Positions 9,449 through 17,604 of a DNA stretch of 43,180 bases are shown here, piece by piece (within the stretch, counting starts at the first letter, position 1; every line of letters begins with the position of its first letter). Origin of the DNA: Comamonadaceae bacterium. Lineage in GTDB: Bacteria > Pseudomonadota > Gammaproteobacteria > Burkholderiales > Burkholderiaceae_C. Location of the stretch: assembly GCA_947451385.1 (NCBI GenBank), contig CANFYZ010000025.1:1-43180 (forward strand). The letters run 5' to 3'. A program made the position numbers and the translations under genes. Under the pieces are notes generated by a model. It saw only the letters and a list, made by a program, of their open reading frames with translations, was not told where the DNA came from and ran no database searches.

Positions 9449-10215
9449 ACAACGCACCGCACCCCCGTACCGCCTTGTCGGTCAACGTCAACAAAGTGGC
9501 TTTGCTGCGCAACTCACGGCATCTGGGCATTCCCAGCGTGACGCGGGCCGCTGAGTTGTGTTTGCAGGCAGGCGCGCAAGGCATCACCGTGCATCCAAGG
9601 CCGGACGAGCGCCACATCCGCGCCACCGACGTTCAAGACCTGGTGGCGGTGATGCAAGCCTGGCCGGACCGCGAGTTCAACATCGAGGGCAATCCGTTTC
9701 ACAACCTGATGGACTTTGTGCGCCAGGTGCGCCCCCACCAAGTGACCTTTGTGCCCGACAGCGAAGGCCAGTTCACCAGCGACCACGGTTGGCGCTTTCC
9801 GGACGATGCGGCGCGCTTGCAACCCTTGATCGCCGAATGCAAAGCGCTGGGTGTGCGGGTGAGTTTGTTCATGGACCCACTGCCTGCGCAAATGGCGGCG
9901 GTCCATGCCCTAGGCGCTGACCGGATTGAGCTCTACACCGAACCCTACGCCGCCGCCTGGGGTGGCCCGGAGCAAGAAGCGCAACTGACGCGTTATGTGC
10001 AAACCGCGCAAGCCGCCACCGCGCTGGGTCTGGGCTTGAACGCGGGGCATGATTTGAACCAAGACAATCTGCCTGCCTTTGTGCAGGCCATACCGGCATT
10101 GCAAGAAGTCTCCATCGGCCATGCCTTGATCGCCGATGCGCTGGAGCTGGGTTACGCCGCCACCGTGGCCGCTTATTTGAAGGCTTTGGAGCCGAAGCCG
10201 GAGCCGCGCGCATGA
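9445..10215 (+). CDS. pdxJ: pyridoxine 5'-phosphate synthase
   Basis: Condenses 1-deoxyxylulose 5-phosphate with 3-amino-2-oxopropyl phosphate to make pyridoxine 5'-phosphate, the last ring-forming step of vitamin B6 synthesis. 256 residues form a TIM barrel. Visible family motifs are [15 protein letters not shown] near the start, [19 protein letters not shown], and the C-terminal [14 protein letters not shown] phosphate-binding region. The start is ATG 9445, overlapping the recO stop; the longer open frame from 9274 is recO in another frame. The stop overlaps acpS by ATGA. PdxJ-AcpS pairing is common in proteobacteria. Confidence 0.96.
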   Translation: MNNAPHPRTALSVNVNKVALLRNSRHLGIPSVTRAAELCLQAGAQGITVHPRPDERHIRATDVQDLVAVMQAWPDREFNIEGNPFHNLMDFVRQVRPHQVTFVPDSEGQFTSDHGWRFPDDAARLQPLIAECKALGVRVSLFMDPLPAQMAAVHALGADRIELYTEPYAAAWGGPEQEAQLTRYVQTAQAATALGLGLNAGHDLNQDNLPAFVQAIPALQEVSIGHALIADALELGYAATVAAYLKALEPKPEPRA

Positions 10216-10607
10216 TCTACGGCATAGGCACCGACATTTGCGACATCCGCCGCATCCGTGCCAGCCTGGAGCGCCATGGCGATCGCTTTGCTGCCAAGGT
10301 GCTCAGCGACGGCGAAATGAGGATGTACCGCGCGCGCAGCCAACGCTGGCCCGAGCGCGGCATCCGTTTTGTCGCCACCCGTTTTTCCGCCAAGGAAGCC
10401 TTCAGCAAAGCCGTCGGTTTGGGCATGCGCATGCCCATGACTTGGCGGCATTGCGAAATCGGCAAGCTGCCCAGCGGCCAGCCCACCATCGTCTTGCACG
10501 GCGAGCTGAAAACCTGGTTTGAAGCCAAAGGCTTGCGCGCCCACATCACCGTGACCGATGAGGTCGATTACGCGGCCAGCTTTTGCGTCGTCGAAACCCA
10601 GGGGTGA
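10212..10607 (+). CDS. acpS: holo-[acyl-carrier-protein] synthase
   Basis: Transfers 4'-phosphopantetheine from coenzyme A to the conserved Ser of acyl carrier protein. 131 residues, normal for the family. Metal-coordinating Asp8 in GIGTDICDI and Glu62 in [11 protein letters not shown] are present. The acceptor protein gene, acpP, is at the left edge of the window. Its ATG overlaps the pdxJ stop, so it is probably translated from the same message. Between its stop and nagZ lie 45 bases with no evident feature. Confidence 0.96.
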   Translation: MIYGIGTDICDIRRIRASLERHGDRFAAKVLSDGEMRMYRARSQRWPERGIRFVATRFSAKEAFSKAVGLGMRMPMTWRHCEIGKLPSGQPTIVLHGELKTWFEAKGLRAHITVTDEVDYAASFCVVETQG

Positions 10608-10652
10608 TCCCCCGGCTTGAAATCCCCCACTTGCCCCCCAATTGAGTAGCTC

Positions 10653-11735
10653 ATGACCTTCCACGCCCCCCTGATGCTGGACATCGCCGGCACCGAGTTG
10701 AACGCCGACGACCGCCGCCGCCTGGCCCATCCGCTGACCGCGGGGTTGATTCTGTTTGGCCGTAACTGGCAGAGCCGGGCCCAGATCACGGCGCTTTGCG
10801 CGCAGGTCAAAGCCATTCGTGCCGACTTGTTGATCGCGGTGGACCACGAAGGCGGTCGGGTGCAGCGCTTTCGCCACGATGGCTTCACGCATTTGCCGCC
10901 GATGCGCCGATTGGGCGAGATGTGGCTGGACGATGGCCGTGGCCAGACCGGCTCGGGCGCGCTCAAAGCCTGCCGCGCCGCCACCGCCGCGGGTTTTGTG
11001 CTGGCCGCCGAGCTGCGCGCTTGCGGTGTGGATTTCAGCTTCACCCCGGTGCTGGATTTGGACTACGGTGGCAGCACCGTGATCGGCGACCGGGCGCTGG
11101 CGCGCGACCCGCGCATGGTCACAGTCTTGGCCAAGAGCCTGATGCATGGCTTGCTGCAGGCCGGCATGGGCAACTGCGGCAAGCATTTTCCGGGGCATGG
11201 TTTTGTCAAAGCCGATTCTCACGTCGACATGCCCATTGACCGGCGCAGCCTCAAAGCCATCCTGGCCGAAGACGCTGTGCCCTACGGCAGCCTGAACACC
11301 ACGCTCACCAGCGTCATGCCCGCGCATGTGATCTACCCCAAAGTAGACGCCCGGCCTGCGGGTTTTTCCAAACGCTGGTTGCAAGACATCTTGCGCGAGC
11401 AACTCGGTTTTGCCGGCGCCATCATCAGCGACGATTTGTCAATGGCTGGCGCCCGCCAGATCGACGGCCAGCCTGTGAACACCACCCAGGCCGCCTTGGC
11501 CGCCCTGGAGGCGGGCTGCGATTTGGCGCTGCTGTGCAACCAGTCGTTGAACGGTGGGGCTGAAATTGACGCCGCGCTCAACGGCTTGGCCGAGGCGCAA
11601 CTCAAAGGCTGGTGGCAACCGCAAGAGGCGAGTGAACAGCGCCGTCGCCAACTGCTGCCCCAAGCCCCCGCCTTGGCGTGGGACGATTTGATGGTTTCGG
11701 CCGCTTACCAACAAGCGCTCGAGTATTTACCTTGA
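10653..11735 (+). CDS. nagZ: beta-N-acetylhexosaminidase (peptidoglycan recycling)
   Basis: Cytosolic glycoside hydrolase family 3 enzyme that removes N-acetylglucosamine from anhydro-muropeptides during cell-wall recycling. 360 residues, single TIM-barrel form. Visible motifs are AVDHEGGRVQRFR (63-74), the general acid/base loop KHFPGHG..KADSH (177-190) and the nucleophile segment ISDDLSMAG (258-266). The gene ends the pdxJ-acpS-nagZ run typical of Burkholderiales. The product could also influence AmpC-type induction where such regulators exist, but none is seen here. Confidence 0.95.
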   Translation: MTFHAPLMLDIAGTELNADDRRRLAHPLTAGLILFGRNWQSRAQITALCAQVKAIRADLLIAVDHEGGRVQRFRHDGFTHLPPMRRLGEMWLDDGRGQTGSGALKACRAATAAGFVLAAELRACGVDFSFTPVLDLDYGGSTVIGDRALARDPRMVTVLAKSLMHGLLQAGMGNCGKHFPGHGFVKADSHVDMPIDRRSLKAILAEDAVPYGSLNTTLTSVMPAHVIYPKVDARPAGFSKRWLQDILREQLGFAGAIISDDLSMAGARQIDGQPVNTTQAALAALEAGCDLALLCNQSLNGGAEIDAALNGLAEAQLKGWWQPQEASEQRRRQLLPQAPALAWDDLMVSAAYQQALEYLP

Positions 11736-11763
11736 GCTTTTTCCAGACCGCAGACCCCTTGGC

Positions 11764-12075
11764 ATGAACGCACTCTTTGCTTGGTTTTTCAAACTCGTTT
11801 TCGCCGCGGCCGCCCTGATTTTTGCGGCCAGCTTGCTGCTGGCCTTGTTGGCGGTGCTGGTGGTGACTTCGCTCTGGTCTTTGCTGCACGGCCGCAAGCC
11901 GCAAGTGGCCGTGCTGTGGACACGCTACCGCGACTTGACGCGCGGTATGACCCAAGGTGGGCCTTGGGCTGCGCGTCGCCCAGCCAACCAGGGCAGGGCA
12001 TCGAGTGACGATATTGTGGACGTGCAGGCCAAAGAGGTGCACGAGTCGGCTCAGCGTTTACCGCACAGAGATTGA
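11764..12075 (+). CDS. small membrane protein of unknown function
   Basis: 103 residues with one long or two short hydrophobic segments (about 5-42), then a basic, soluble tail. I do not recognise a functional family. It lies 28 bases after nagZ on the same strand and shares its base composition, so it is probably the last gene of that operon. The next 63 bases to the carotenoid gene stop show no convincing terminator. The hydrophobic N-terminus and a clean frame support it as real. Confidence 0.6.
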   Translation: MNALFAWFFKLVFAAAALIFAASLLLALLAVLVVTSLWSLLHGRKPQVAVLWTRYRDLTRGMTQGGPWAARRPANQGRASSDDIVDVQAKEVHESAQRLPHRD

Positions 12076-12138
12076 GCCGCTCAGCGTGTCAAAAAGGGTT
12101 CTCGTGCCGTGAAATGAGGGTGAGCTCATCCGTTGAAG

Positions 12139-12975
12139 TTACGCAGAGTTTGAGCGTAGTGCGTGGGCGCCGATGAGCAAGACAAAGCCCATGGTGAAAA
12201 TGGAGACAAGCCCCAGCGACAGATACAGGTCGGGCAGATTCCAAACTTGCCCTGACGCATCTACGACCGTGCCCTGAGGGGTGAACACGGCGAAAGAAAT
12301 AAATTCAATAAATAGCGCAGCATACAAACCCAGGGTTTGGGCATAGGCCGTTCTGTCGGGTGCCGCACGTGGAGCGGTTAAACGGGACTCTATCGCGCCA
12401 TATGCAAAAAAGATCGTGGCCACACAGAGAAACCAACCGACAAAATTCTGAAAAGGAACGCCGAAATAGGCTCCGCCGTCATGCCAAATCCAAGCATGGG
12501 ACACCGTGGCGCGTGAAGGGTCCATGGACACATCCCACATCACCATGACAAAAGATGCGGTCAGTGTCATGGCCATCAGTCCAGATGTTCTTCCTGAGGT
12601 CCTGCCGTGGTCCAAGATCAGTCGAGCCATCAGCCAAGAAATGTAGCAAACACCAAAGTAAGCCGGCATGATGAGCAGCGGCACTGTGCCTAATTTGGGC
12701 CCCAGTTTCTCCGTGTAGTGGTAGTTTCCGAAGGGGAAACCCGTGGCAATCGAAAGCGACTCATACGACCACGAAATCACAAAGGTGATGGCAAAAAATA
12801 CCCCCAGTCTTTTCCAACCGATTTCACGTGGCGCATGCAGTCCTACAAAAAGAACCGGTGCCAGGATGGAGACGACAGGAACGAGCGCAAATAACCACGT
12901 TCCCTCGAGCAGGGGTTTGAGTGCAGAAAACAAGCCGTAAACAGCCAAGACAGTCCAAATGATGCGGTTTTTCAT
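12139..12975 (-). CDS. carotenoid biosynthesis protein, CruF family
   Basis: Multi-pass inner-membrane protein of 278 residues with seven or eight hydrophobic segments. It matches the carotenoid 1',2'-hydratase CruF family (Pfam Caroten_synth) by the blocks ISWSYESLSIATGFPFGNY near 63-81, MWDVSMDP near 146-153 and AWIWHDGGAYFGVPFQNFVG near 161-180. Characterised CruF proteins hydrate the psi-end of gamma-carotene or lycopene, but no phytoene synthase, desaturase or glycosyltransferase gene is nearby, so its substrate here is unknown. Base composition is clearly more AT-rich than the flanking housekeeping genes. It lies downstream of the cyclase-MOSC gene on the same strand, separated by 299 bases. 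Confidence 0.85.
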   Translation of the reverse strand: MKNRIIWTVLAVYGLFSALKPLLEGTWLFALVPVVSILAPVLFVGLHAPREIGWKRLGVFFAITFVISWSYESLSIATGFPFGNYHYTEKLGPKLGTVPLLIMPAYFGVCYISWLMARLILDHGRTSGRTSGLMAMTLTASFVMVMWDVSMDPSRATVSHAWIWHDGGAYFGVPFQNFVGWFLCVATIFFAYGAIESRLTAPRAAPDRTAYAQTLGLYAALFIEFISFAVFTPQGTVVDASGQVWNLPDLYLSLGLVSIFTMGFVLLIGAHALRSNSA

Positions 12976-13086
12976 GGCTCAATTTCCAACGGGGGTCAGT
13001 CAAAGCGGAGCCATTTGTTCAATTTTTCCGCCCCATTCTCCGTAAGCCCTTGACCACAAAAGTGGCAGCCGTGCTCACGATGTCAT

Positions 13087-13131
13087 CACTATATACTTAT
13101 AAAAGATATAAATAAATACTAATTATTTAGT
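13087..13131. promoter_or_regulatory. very AT-rich segment upstream of the carotenoid gene
   Basis: A 45-base patch of almost pure A/T sits in the 299-base gap 12976-13274 between two minus-strand genes. It contains several minus-strand -10-like stretches (for example TATAAG near 13096-13101) and the inverted repeat ACTAA-N4-TTAGT (13118-13131). It is the likely promoter region of the carotenoid gene, though no good -35 is seen. The remainder of the gap is GC-rich, without a recognisable gene or terminator. Confidence 0.4.
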
Positions 13132-13274
13132 TGTGCGCGACAAAGGGGCGCGCAATGGCACCGCCTGGGATGGGGTGCAGCTTCTGACCTGCCCCCAGCG
13201 ATTGAACTGGGCTCTCAAAGGGTTGAGCGTGGCCAACAATCAGGTGATGCGATTTCCGGTGAGTTGCTATTTTT

Positions 13275-16200
13275 TCAATCTAAAAATCGCAAAGTGTCGC
13301 CGCACTGAATGTGGCCGGCACTCACCACATCGGCGTAAACGCCGGCACAGGGGAGGTGCCCAAAATCTCCCAAATCACACATATTCTGTTCGGCAATGGC
13401 CCTCAAAATTCCAGGGTCCCGGGGCAAGTCATCTTGTGCCAGAGTCACACTGATGCAACGAGGGCAAGGGATGGTCACGCGAAGTACCAACTCCTTGCCA
13501 ATGGCGATAGTTTTACCCACCCAGGAATTTTCATTGAAGGCGGCGGCCTCTGACTGAATCACGATGTTGGGTCGAAACCTACGGACATCAAATCGTCCCT
13601 GGGGGTACAGCTTCTGAAAATGATCCAGAGTGGAGGACGCAATCAGATGCAGGCTGCCGTAATCGACAAAGGCGCCTGGCATCGCACCGCCGGCCAGTGG
13701 CAGTTCAGTCACCTCGCTCAGCGATCCGCCCAGCGTGCCTTGAGGAACCTCAATCAGCAGGCCGGGAGGCGCACTGCTCATCAGCTTTAACTTGCGCTCG
13801 AAAATCGCTGAAATTCGCTCTTCCAGTTCCGCACTCGTCGAGATCAGCGTTTCACCTGAGGGCAGGGTGATTTGCAAAGCTGGCGCTTCAGCATGGACTT
13901 GGGGTTCAGAGACAAAGCGCGGGTGGTAATTCAAGAAATTTTCAGCCCATTTACGGACCACAGCGGTGCGGTTCGATTCTTCATTCACAAAGGCATAGAC
14001 CCGATCACCCAAAATGCCTTTGGTAGAAACCATGACCGATTGGAGTTTTTCTCCTGCCATCGATTTGACTGGATAGCGCCAGATTGACGCCACAGCATCG
14101 AGCGTCGACCGGCTTGATTGCGGCGTTTCCGAGGTTTCGCGGCGATCCAAAGGAACCAAAGCGGGCGCTGTGCCAAGCTCAGCTCGCTTTCGCGCCTCCA
14201 TCAATTTCTGGCGTCCCGAATGGGTCAGGTATTGCACGCCGGCATCGATATTGTTGCTGCGGCCGTAGTGGTAGGCCAAGGCGGCAACATGGTCATCAAT
14301 GGCGTTCAGGTAGAGCTTTTCAATGGCTGCACCAATGCCTGCATGCAGTAGTTTTCGGCGCTCCACTAACAAGGTGTTGTAAGCGACATCTTGCGTCAAG
14401 GCACTTTTGAAAATGTACCCCTTTTCACCTGCAACATACTTCTCGTAGATGAACTCCCCGGCCTGCAGTGATTTGAGTTGCTTTTCGAGCGTGTCCTGAG
14501 ACAGGCCGGTGACTTCCAGAATCAGAGGAAAAGGAAATTCTTTGCCGATGACGGCCAGTGTTTGCAATATTTCTTTGGCATGTGATGGCAGCCTGTCAAT
14601 ACGCGCTGCCAGAATCGCTTGCACAGAAGTCGGGATGTCCAATTCATTTAATTTTTTGGTCAGAAGCACATCGCCGTCTCTGGCCAAAGTGCCATCGTCG
14701 AACAATGCTTTCACCATTTCTTCCATGAAGAATGGCGTGCCACTGGACTTCTCGACGATCCATTTTTTGAGGTCAGTTAATCGATCGCCTGGACCTAACA
14801 AGCCTTCCAGCATGTCAGTTGCAGCGATGTCCCCTAAGGGGTCCAGTCGAATTTGAGTCAAGTAGGAGGGGTGACTCCATTTGTGAACATACTCGGGTCT
14901 GTAATTCACGATCAATAAAATCCGCGCCGTCCCAATGGCTTCAGCCAGTACCCCTAAAAATTCTTCAGTGAGGTCATCAATCCAATGCAAATCCTCAAAT
15001 ATCAATGTCAGGGGATGTCGCACTGACTCCCTCACAAACAGGCGTTTCAGACACTCCCAGGTCTGAAGATGTCTTGTACTTTCATCTTCTTCAAGCAATG
15101 GATCGTCTGCGCCATTGAGGTTCAATAAGCTGAACACATAGGGCTGGACATCTTTTAACTGAGGGTCGAGTCCTTCAATTTTTTGAATAATTTTTTCACG
15201 CCGTTGCTCTTCGTTGTCGTGGGCCTCAATGTCGAAATACACGTGCAGCAATTCAATCAAAGGCAGTCCATGAGAGGATTTGCCATGGGACACCGAAGAA
15301 GTTTCGAGTACGGTGGAAGTTGATCGGAAATCGGCCATCGACTCAAAGATCAAGCGAGATTTTCCAGTGCCCGCTTCGGCCACGATAGCCACAATTTGAC
15401 CTCTGCCCGATTGTGCTTTTGCAGCCGCATTTTTCAGAGATTCCAGCTCATGTGTTCGGCCCACAAATTTAGAAAATCCTTGGTCAGCCGAGCGTTGCAT
15501 TCTGGTGCGCTGTTTTCCCAAGCCGGTGACTTCATACACTTGGACTAATTCGCTGACGCCTTTCACTTTGGTGAGGCCCAAATCGCTGAATTCACAAGAA
15601 CCTTCACACAGTTGACGAATCGCCTCCGATGCGGCGATCGAACCGATCGGGGCCAGGGTCTGCAGGCGGGCCCCTAAACTGGTGGAGTGACCAATGGGCG
15701 TGTATTCGACTTGGCCGTTGCCCAAGCGCAGCGGTCGAACCACCGCTTCGCCGGTATGAACCCCCACGCGACCCTGAATGGGGTCATGGCCGGCCGAGGC
15801 AATCTGGTCTGAATAATTTTTAAGATCACTTTGCATGCGCAATGCCGCATACAGCGCGCGATGCGCATGATCCTCATGCACCACAGGCGCTCCAAACATG
15901 GCAAAAATACCGTCACCTGTGGTCTGCACCACGTAGCCATCGTAATGAAGAACGGCATCGATCATCAATTGCAGTGCAGGCTCAACCAGGGCGCGTGCAT
16001 CTTCAGGGTCCAGGTTTTCGATCAACTCCATCGAGCCCTTGATATCCGCGAATAAGACCGTGATCACTTTGCGTTCACCGCTGATGGTTTCTTTGGTGTT
16101 TTCCTTCGATTCGGGACGGATACCCACGGCAACGGGGGCGGGCGCGGGTGCTGGAACTGGAACTGGAGATTGGACGGGGGGCTGTTTGCCTCCGATCGAC

Positions 16201-16340
16201 GTGCCGCAATCTCCACAAAAAGCTTTGCCAATGGCTGACTTTGAATTGCAATTTGGGCAGAGCAAAAATTGCGCAGCACCACAATCCGAACAGAAGCGTT
16301 TGCCTTCTTGAACTTCACAATTACATTGAACGCAATTCAT
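13275..16340 (-). CDS. zinc-ribbon / class III nucleotidyl cyclase / STAND ATPase / MOSC fusion protein
   Basis: 1021 residues in one frame. Two zinc ribbons use Cys pairs 3/6, 17/20, 28/31 and 42/45. A Pro/Ala linker (52-72) leads to a class III cyclase domain (92-273) with metal Asp99 (LFADIKGS) and Asp143 (TTGDGIFAMF). Thr214 replaces the specificity Asp, as in soluble-adenylyl-cyclase-like class IIIb enzymes. The transition-state Asn is Ser221; Arg225 is kept. An AAA/STAND ATPase follows, with P-loop AEAGTGKS (321-328) and Walker B LTLIFEDLHW (444-453), then a helical region to about 715. In relatives a long TPR array begins here; instead residues 748-1021 form a complete MOSC_N plus MOSC domain (WRYPVKSMAGE, GRFDVRRFRPNIV, PCPRCISVTLAQ, GVYADVV). 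MOSC domains bind molybdenum cofactor or sulfur. cAMP output is uncertain. Confidence 0.88.
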   Translation of the reverse strand: MNCVQCNCEVQEGKRFCSDCGAAQFLLCPNCNSKSAIGKAFCGDCGTSIGGKQPPVQSPVPVPAPAPAPVAVGIRPESKENTKETISGERKVITVLFADIKGSMELIENLDPEDARALVEPALQLMIDAVLHYDGYVVQTTGDGIFAMFGAPVVHEDHAHRALYAALRMQSDLKNYSDQIASAGHDPIQGRVGVHTGEAVVRPLRLGNGQVEYTPIGHSTSLGARLQTLAPIGSIAASEAIRQLCEGSCEFSDLGLTKVKGVSELVQVYEVTGLGKQRTRMQRSADQGFSKFVGRTHELESLKNAAAKAQSGRGQIVAIVAEAGTGKSRLIFESMADFRSTSTVLETSSVSHGKSSHGLPLIELLHVYFDIEAHDNEEQRREKIIQKIEGLDPQLKDVQPYVFSLLNLNGADDPLLEEDESTRHLQTWECLKRLFVRESVRHPLTLIFEDLHWIDDLTEEFLGVLAEAIGTARILLIVNYRPEYVHKWSHPSYLTQIRLDPLGDIAATDMLEGLLGPGDRLTDLKKWIVEKSSGTPFFMEEMVKALFDDGTLARDGDVLLTKKLNELDIPTSVQAILAARIDRLPSHAKEILQTLAVIGKEFPFPLILEVTGLSQDTLEKQLKSLQAGEFIYEKYVAGEKGYIFKSALTQDVAYNTLLVERRKLLHAGIGAAIEKLYLNAIDDHVAALAYHYGRSNNIDAGVQYLTHSGRQKLMEARKRAELGTAPALVPLDRRETSETPQSSRSTLDAVASIWRYPVKSMAGEKLQSVMVSTKGILGDRVYAFVNEESNRTAVVRKWAENFLNYHPRFVSEPQVHAEAPALQITLPSGETLISTSAELEERISAIFERKLKLMSSAPPGLLIEVPQGTLGGSLSEVTELPLAGGAMPGAFVDYGSLHLIASSTLDHFQKLYPQGRFDVRRFRPNIVIQSEAAAFNENSWVGKTIAIGKELVLRVTIPCPRCISVTLAQDDLPRDPGILRAIAEQNMCDLGDFGHLPCAGVYADVVSAGHIQCGDTLRFLD

Positions 16341-16408
16341 AAAATGTCCGGATTTCCAAAAAGTGAATCTTGCGGATGCTTGAATTCCACGGTGAATACA
16401 GGCATGCC

Positions 16409-16436
16409 ATTTAATTTTCTGCTTCTAATGTGGCAA
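16409..16436 (-). promoter_or_regulatory. possible promoter of the cyclase-MOSC gene
   Basis: On the minus strand TTGCCA (16436-16431) and TTAAAT (16414-16409) are separated by 16 bases, about 70 bases upstream of ATG 16340. It is a moderate sigma-70 match only. The ribosome site before the ATG is weak. Confidence 0.3.
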
Positions 16437-16498
16437 ATTGCCCATCGGCTGAATCCATAGAGCCAAGTGTATTCCCTGGGTTCAATGGCGCGTTCGAG

Positions 16499-16522
16499 CA
16501 GTTGCGCAGTTGCGCAGTTGCG
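16499..16522. repeat. three tandem copies of an 8-bp unit
   Basis: CAGTTGCG is repeated three times exactly, between the P1 peptidase stop and the cyclase-MOSC gene. Each junction creates the palindrome TTGCGCAA. Function unknown; slipped-strand variation is possible. Confidence 0.6.
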
Positions 16523-16532
16523 CAACGGGCCG

Positions 16533-17573
16533 TCAGCGAAGTTGCAAATCCCCCACCCCTGGCAACCACAACGCCCCGACCTGCAAACCCTGCGCAGCTA
16601 TCACCGCCTGAACTGTCGCGCGGGCCACGGCTTCGGCGGCCATCACGCACAGCACGGTCATGCCGGGGGAGGTGGCGGCCAGGCCGGTGGACAGGGCAAA
16701 CAGCGTGTCACCGTCCGACAGGGTGTGCACCGGGTTGATGCTGCGGGCCAGGCCGTCGTGGCCGATCTGGGCCAGGCGCTGGGCTTGGGCTTTAGTGAGT
16801 TTTGCATCGGTGGCGATCACGCCAATCGTGGTGTTGGTGCCTGCCAGAATCGGCAAGGGCGGCACCCCGGCCAACAGGCTGCGCCGGCTGTCGCACAGGC
16901 TTTGACCTTTGCTTTGATCCCCCTCTTGGCGCGCGCCTGCAATCAACTCGCCTGTGTCGGGGTCGATCACGTCGCCCAAGGCGTTGCAGGCCACCAAGGC
17001 GCCCACGGTCACGCGGTCCACGCCCATGCCGACGCTGACGGACGCGCCGCCGATGCCACCTTTCATGGCGCGTTGCATGCCAAACAGCTTGCCTACGCTG
17101 GCGCCCGCGCCCGCACCCACATTGCCTTGCGCCGGCGCTTGGGTGCTTGCGTTCAGGCAAGCGGCGTAGCCGGCTTGCGCATCGGGACGAATGGTAGGGT
17201 CGCCCAAGGTCAAATCAAACAGCACGGCGGCGGGCACGATCGGTACGCGCGCAGGGCCCACGTTCAGGCCAATGCCTTGTTCGTCCAGCCAGCGCATCAC
17301 GCCGCCTGCCGCGTCCAGGCCCCAGGCGCTGCCGCCCGACAGCAGCACCGCATGCACCTGGTTCACGGTGTTGCCGGGTTCGAGCAGATCGGTCTCGCGT
17401 GTGCCGGGGGCGGCCCCACGCACCGCCACGCCGCCCACCGCGCCTTGGCGGGTGATGACCACGCTGCAACCGGTGGGGCGGCGCGAGTCGGTGAAGTGGC
17501 CAACCTCGATGCCGGGCACGTCGGTGATGGCACCAGCGGCTGCGCCGGTGGGTGAGGTAGCTGGGGTGTTCAT
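16533..17573 (-). CDS. P1 family peptidase / NylC-like N-terminal nucleophile hydrolase
   Basis: 346 residues from ATG 17573, which has AAAGGA six bases upstream. The longer open frame to 17654 overlaps rsuA and is not used. The protein belongs to the DmpA/NylC fold (MEROPS S58), whose members self-cleave before a Ser or Thr nucleophile. The block TNTTIGVIATDAKLT, with Asn247-Thr248, matches the autocleavage site of 6-aminohexanoate-oligomer hydrolase NylC, and the later block HDGLARSINPVHTLSDGDT also matches. GSAWGLDAAGGVM near 81-93 and Gly-rich NVGAGAGASVGK near 151-162 are typical. Substrates may be short amide or beta-amino peptides; this is not determined. It diverges from rsuA with only 31 bases between starts. 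Confidence 0.88.
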   Translation of the reverse strand: MNTPATSPTGAAAGAITDVPGIEVGHFTDSRRPTGCSVVITRQGAVGGVAVRGAAPGTRETDLLEPGNTVNQVHAVLLSGGSAWGLDAAGGVMRWLDEQGIGLNVGPARVPIVPAAVLFDLTLGDPTIRPDAQAGYAACLNASTQAPAQGNVGAGAGASVGKLFGMQRAMKGGIGGASVSVGMGVDRVTVGALVACNALGDVIDPDTGELIAGARQEGDQSKGQSLCDSRRSLLAGVPPLPILAGTNTTIGVIATDAKLTKAQAQRLAQIGHDGLARSINPVHTLSDGDTLFALSTGLAATSPGMTVLCVMAAEAVARATVQAVIAAQGLQVGALWLPGVGDLQLR

Positions 17574-17604
17574 GGGCGTCCTTTCACTGCGACAATCATG
17601 CCCC

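Noticed and set aside
13133..13453. 106-codon plus-strand frame between the carotenoid and cyclase-MOSC genes
   Set aside because: No ribosome site, overlaps the certain 3' end of the cyclase-MOSC gene, and no recognisable sequence.
15355..15380. P-loop of the cyclase-MOSC protein beginning with Ala instead of Gly
   Set aside because: The Walker A pattern allows Ala or Gly at this position, so AEAGTGKS is a normal ATP-binding loop.
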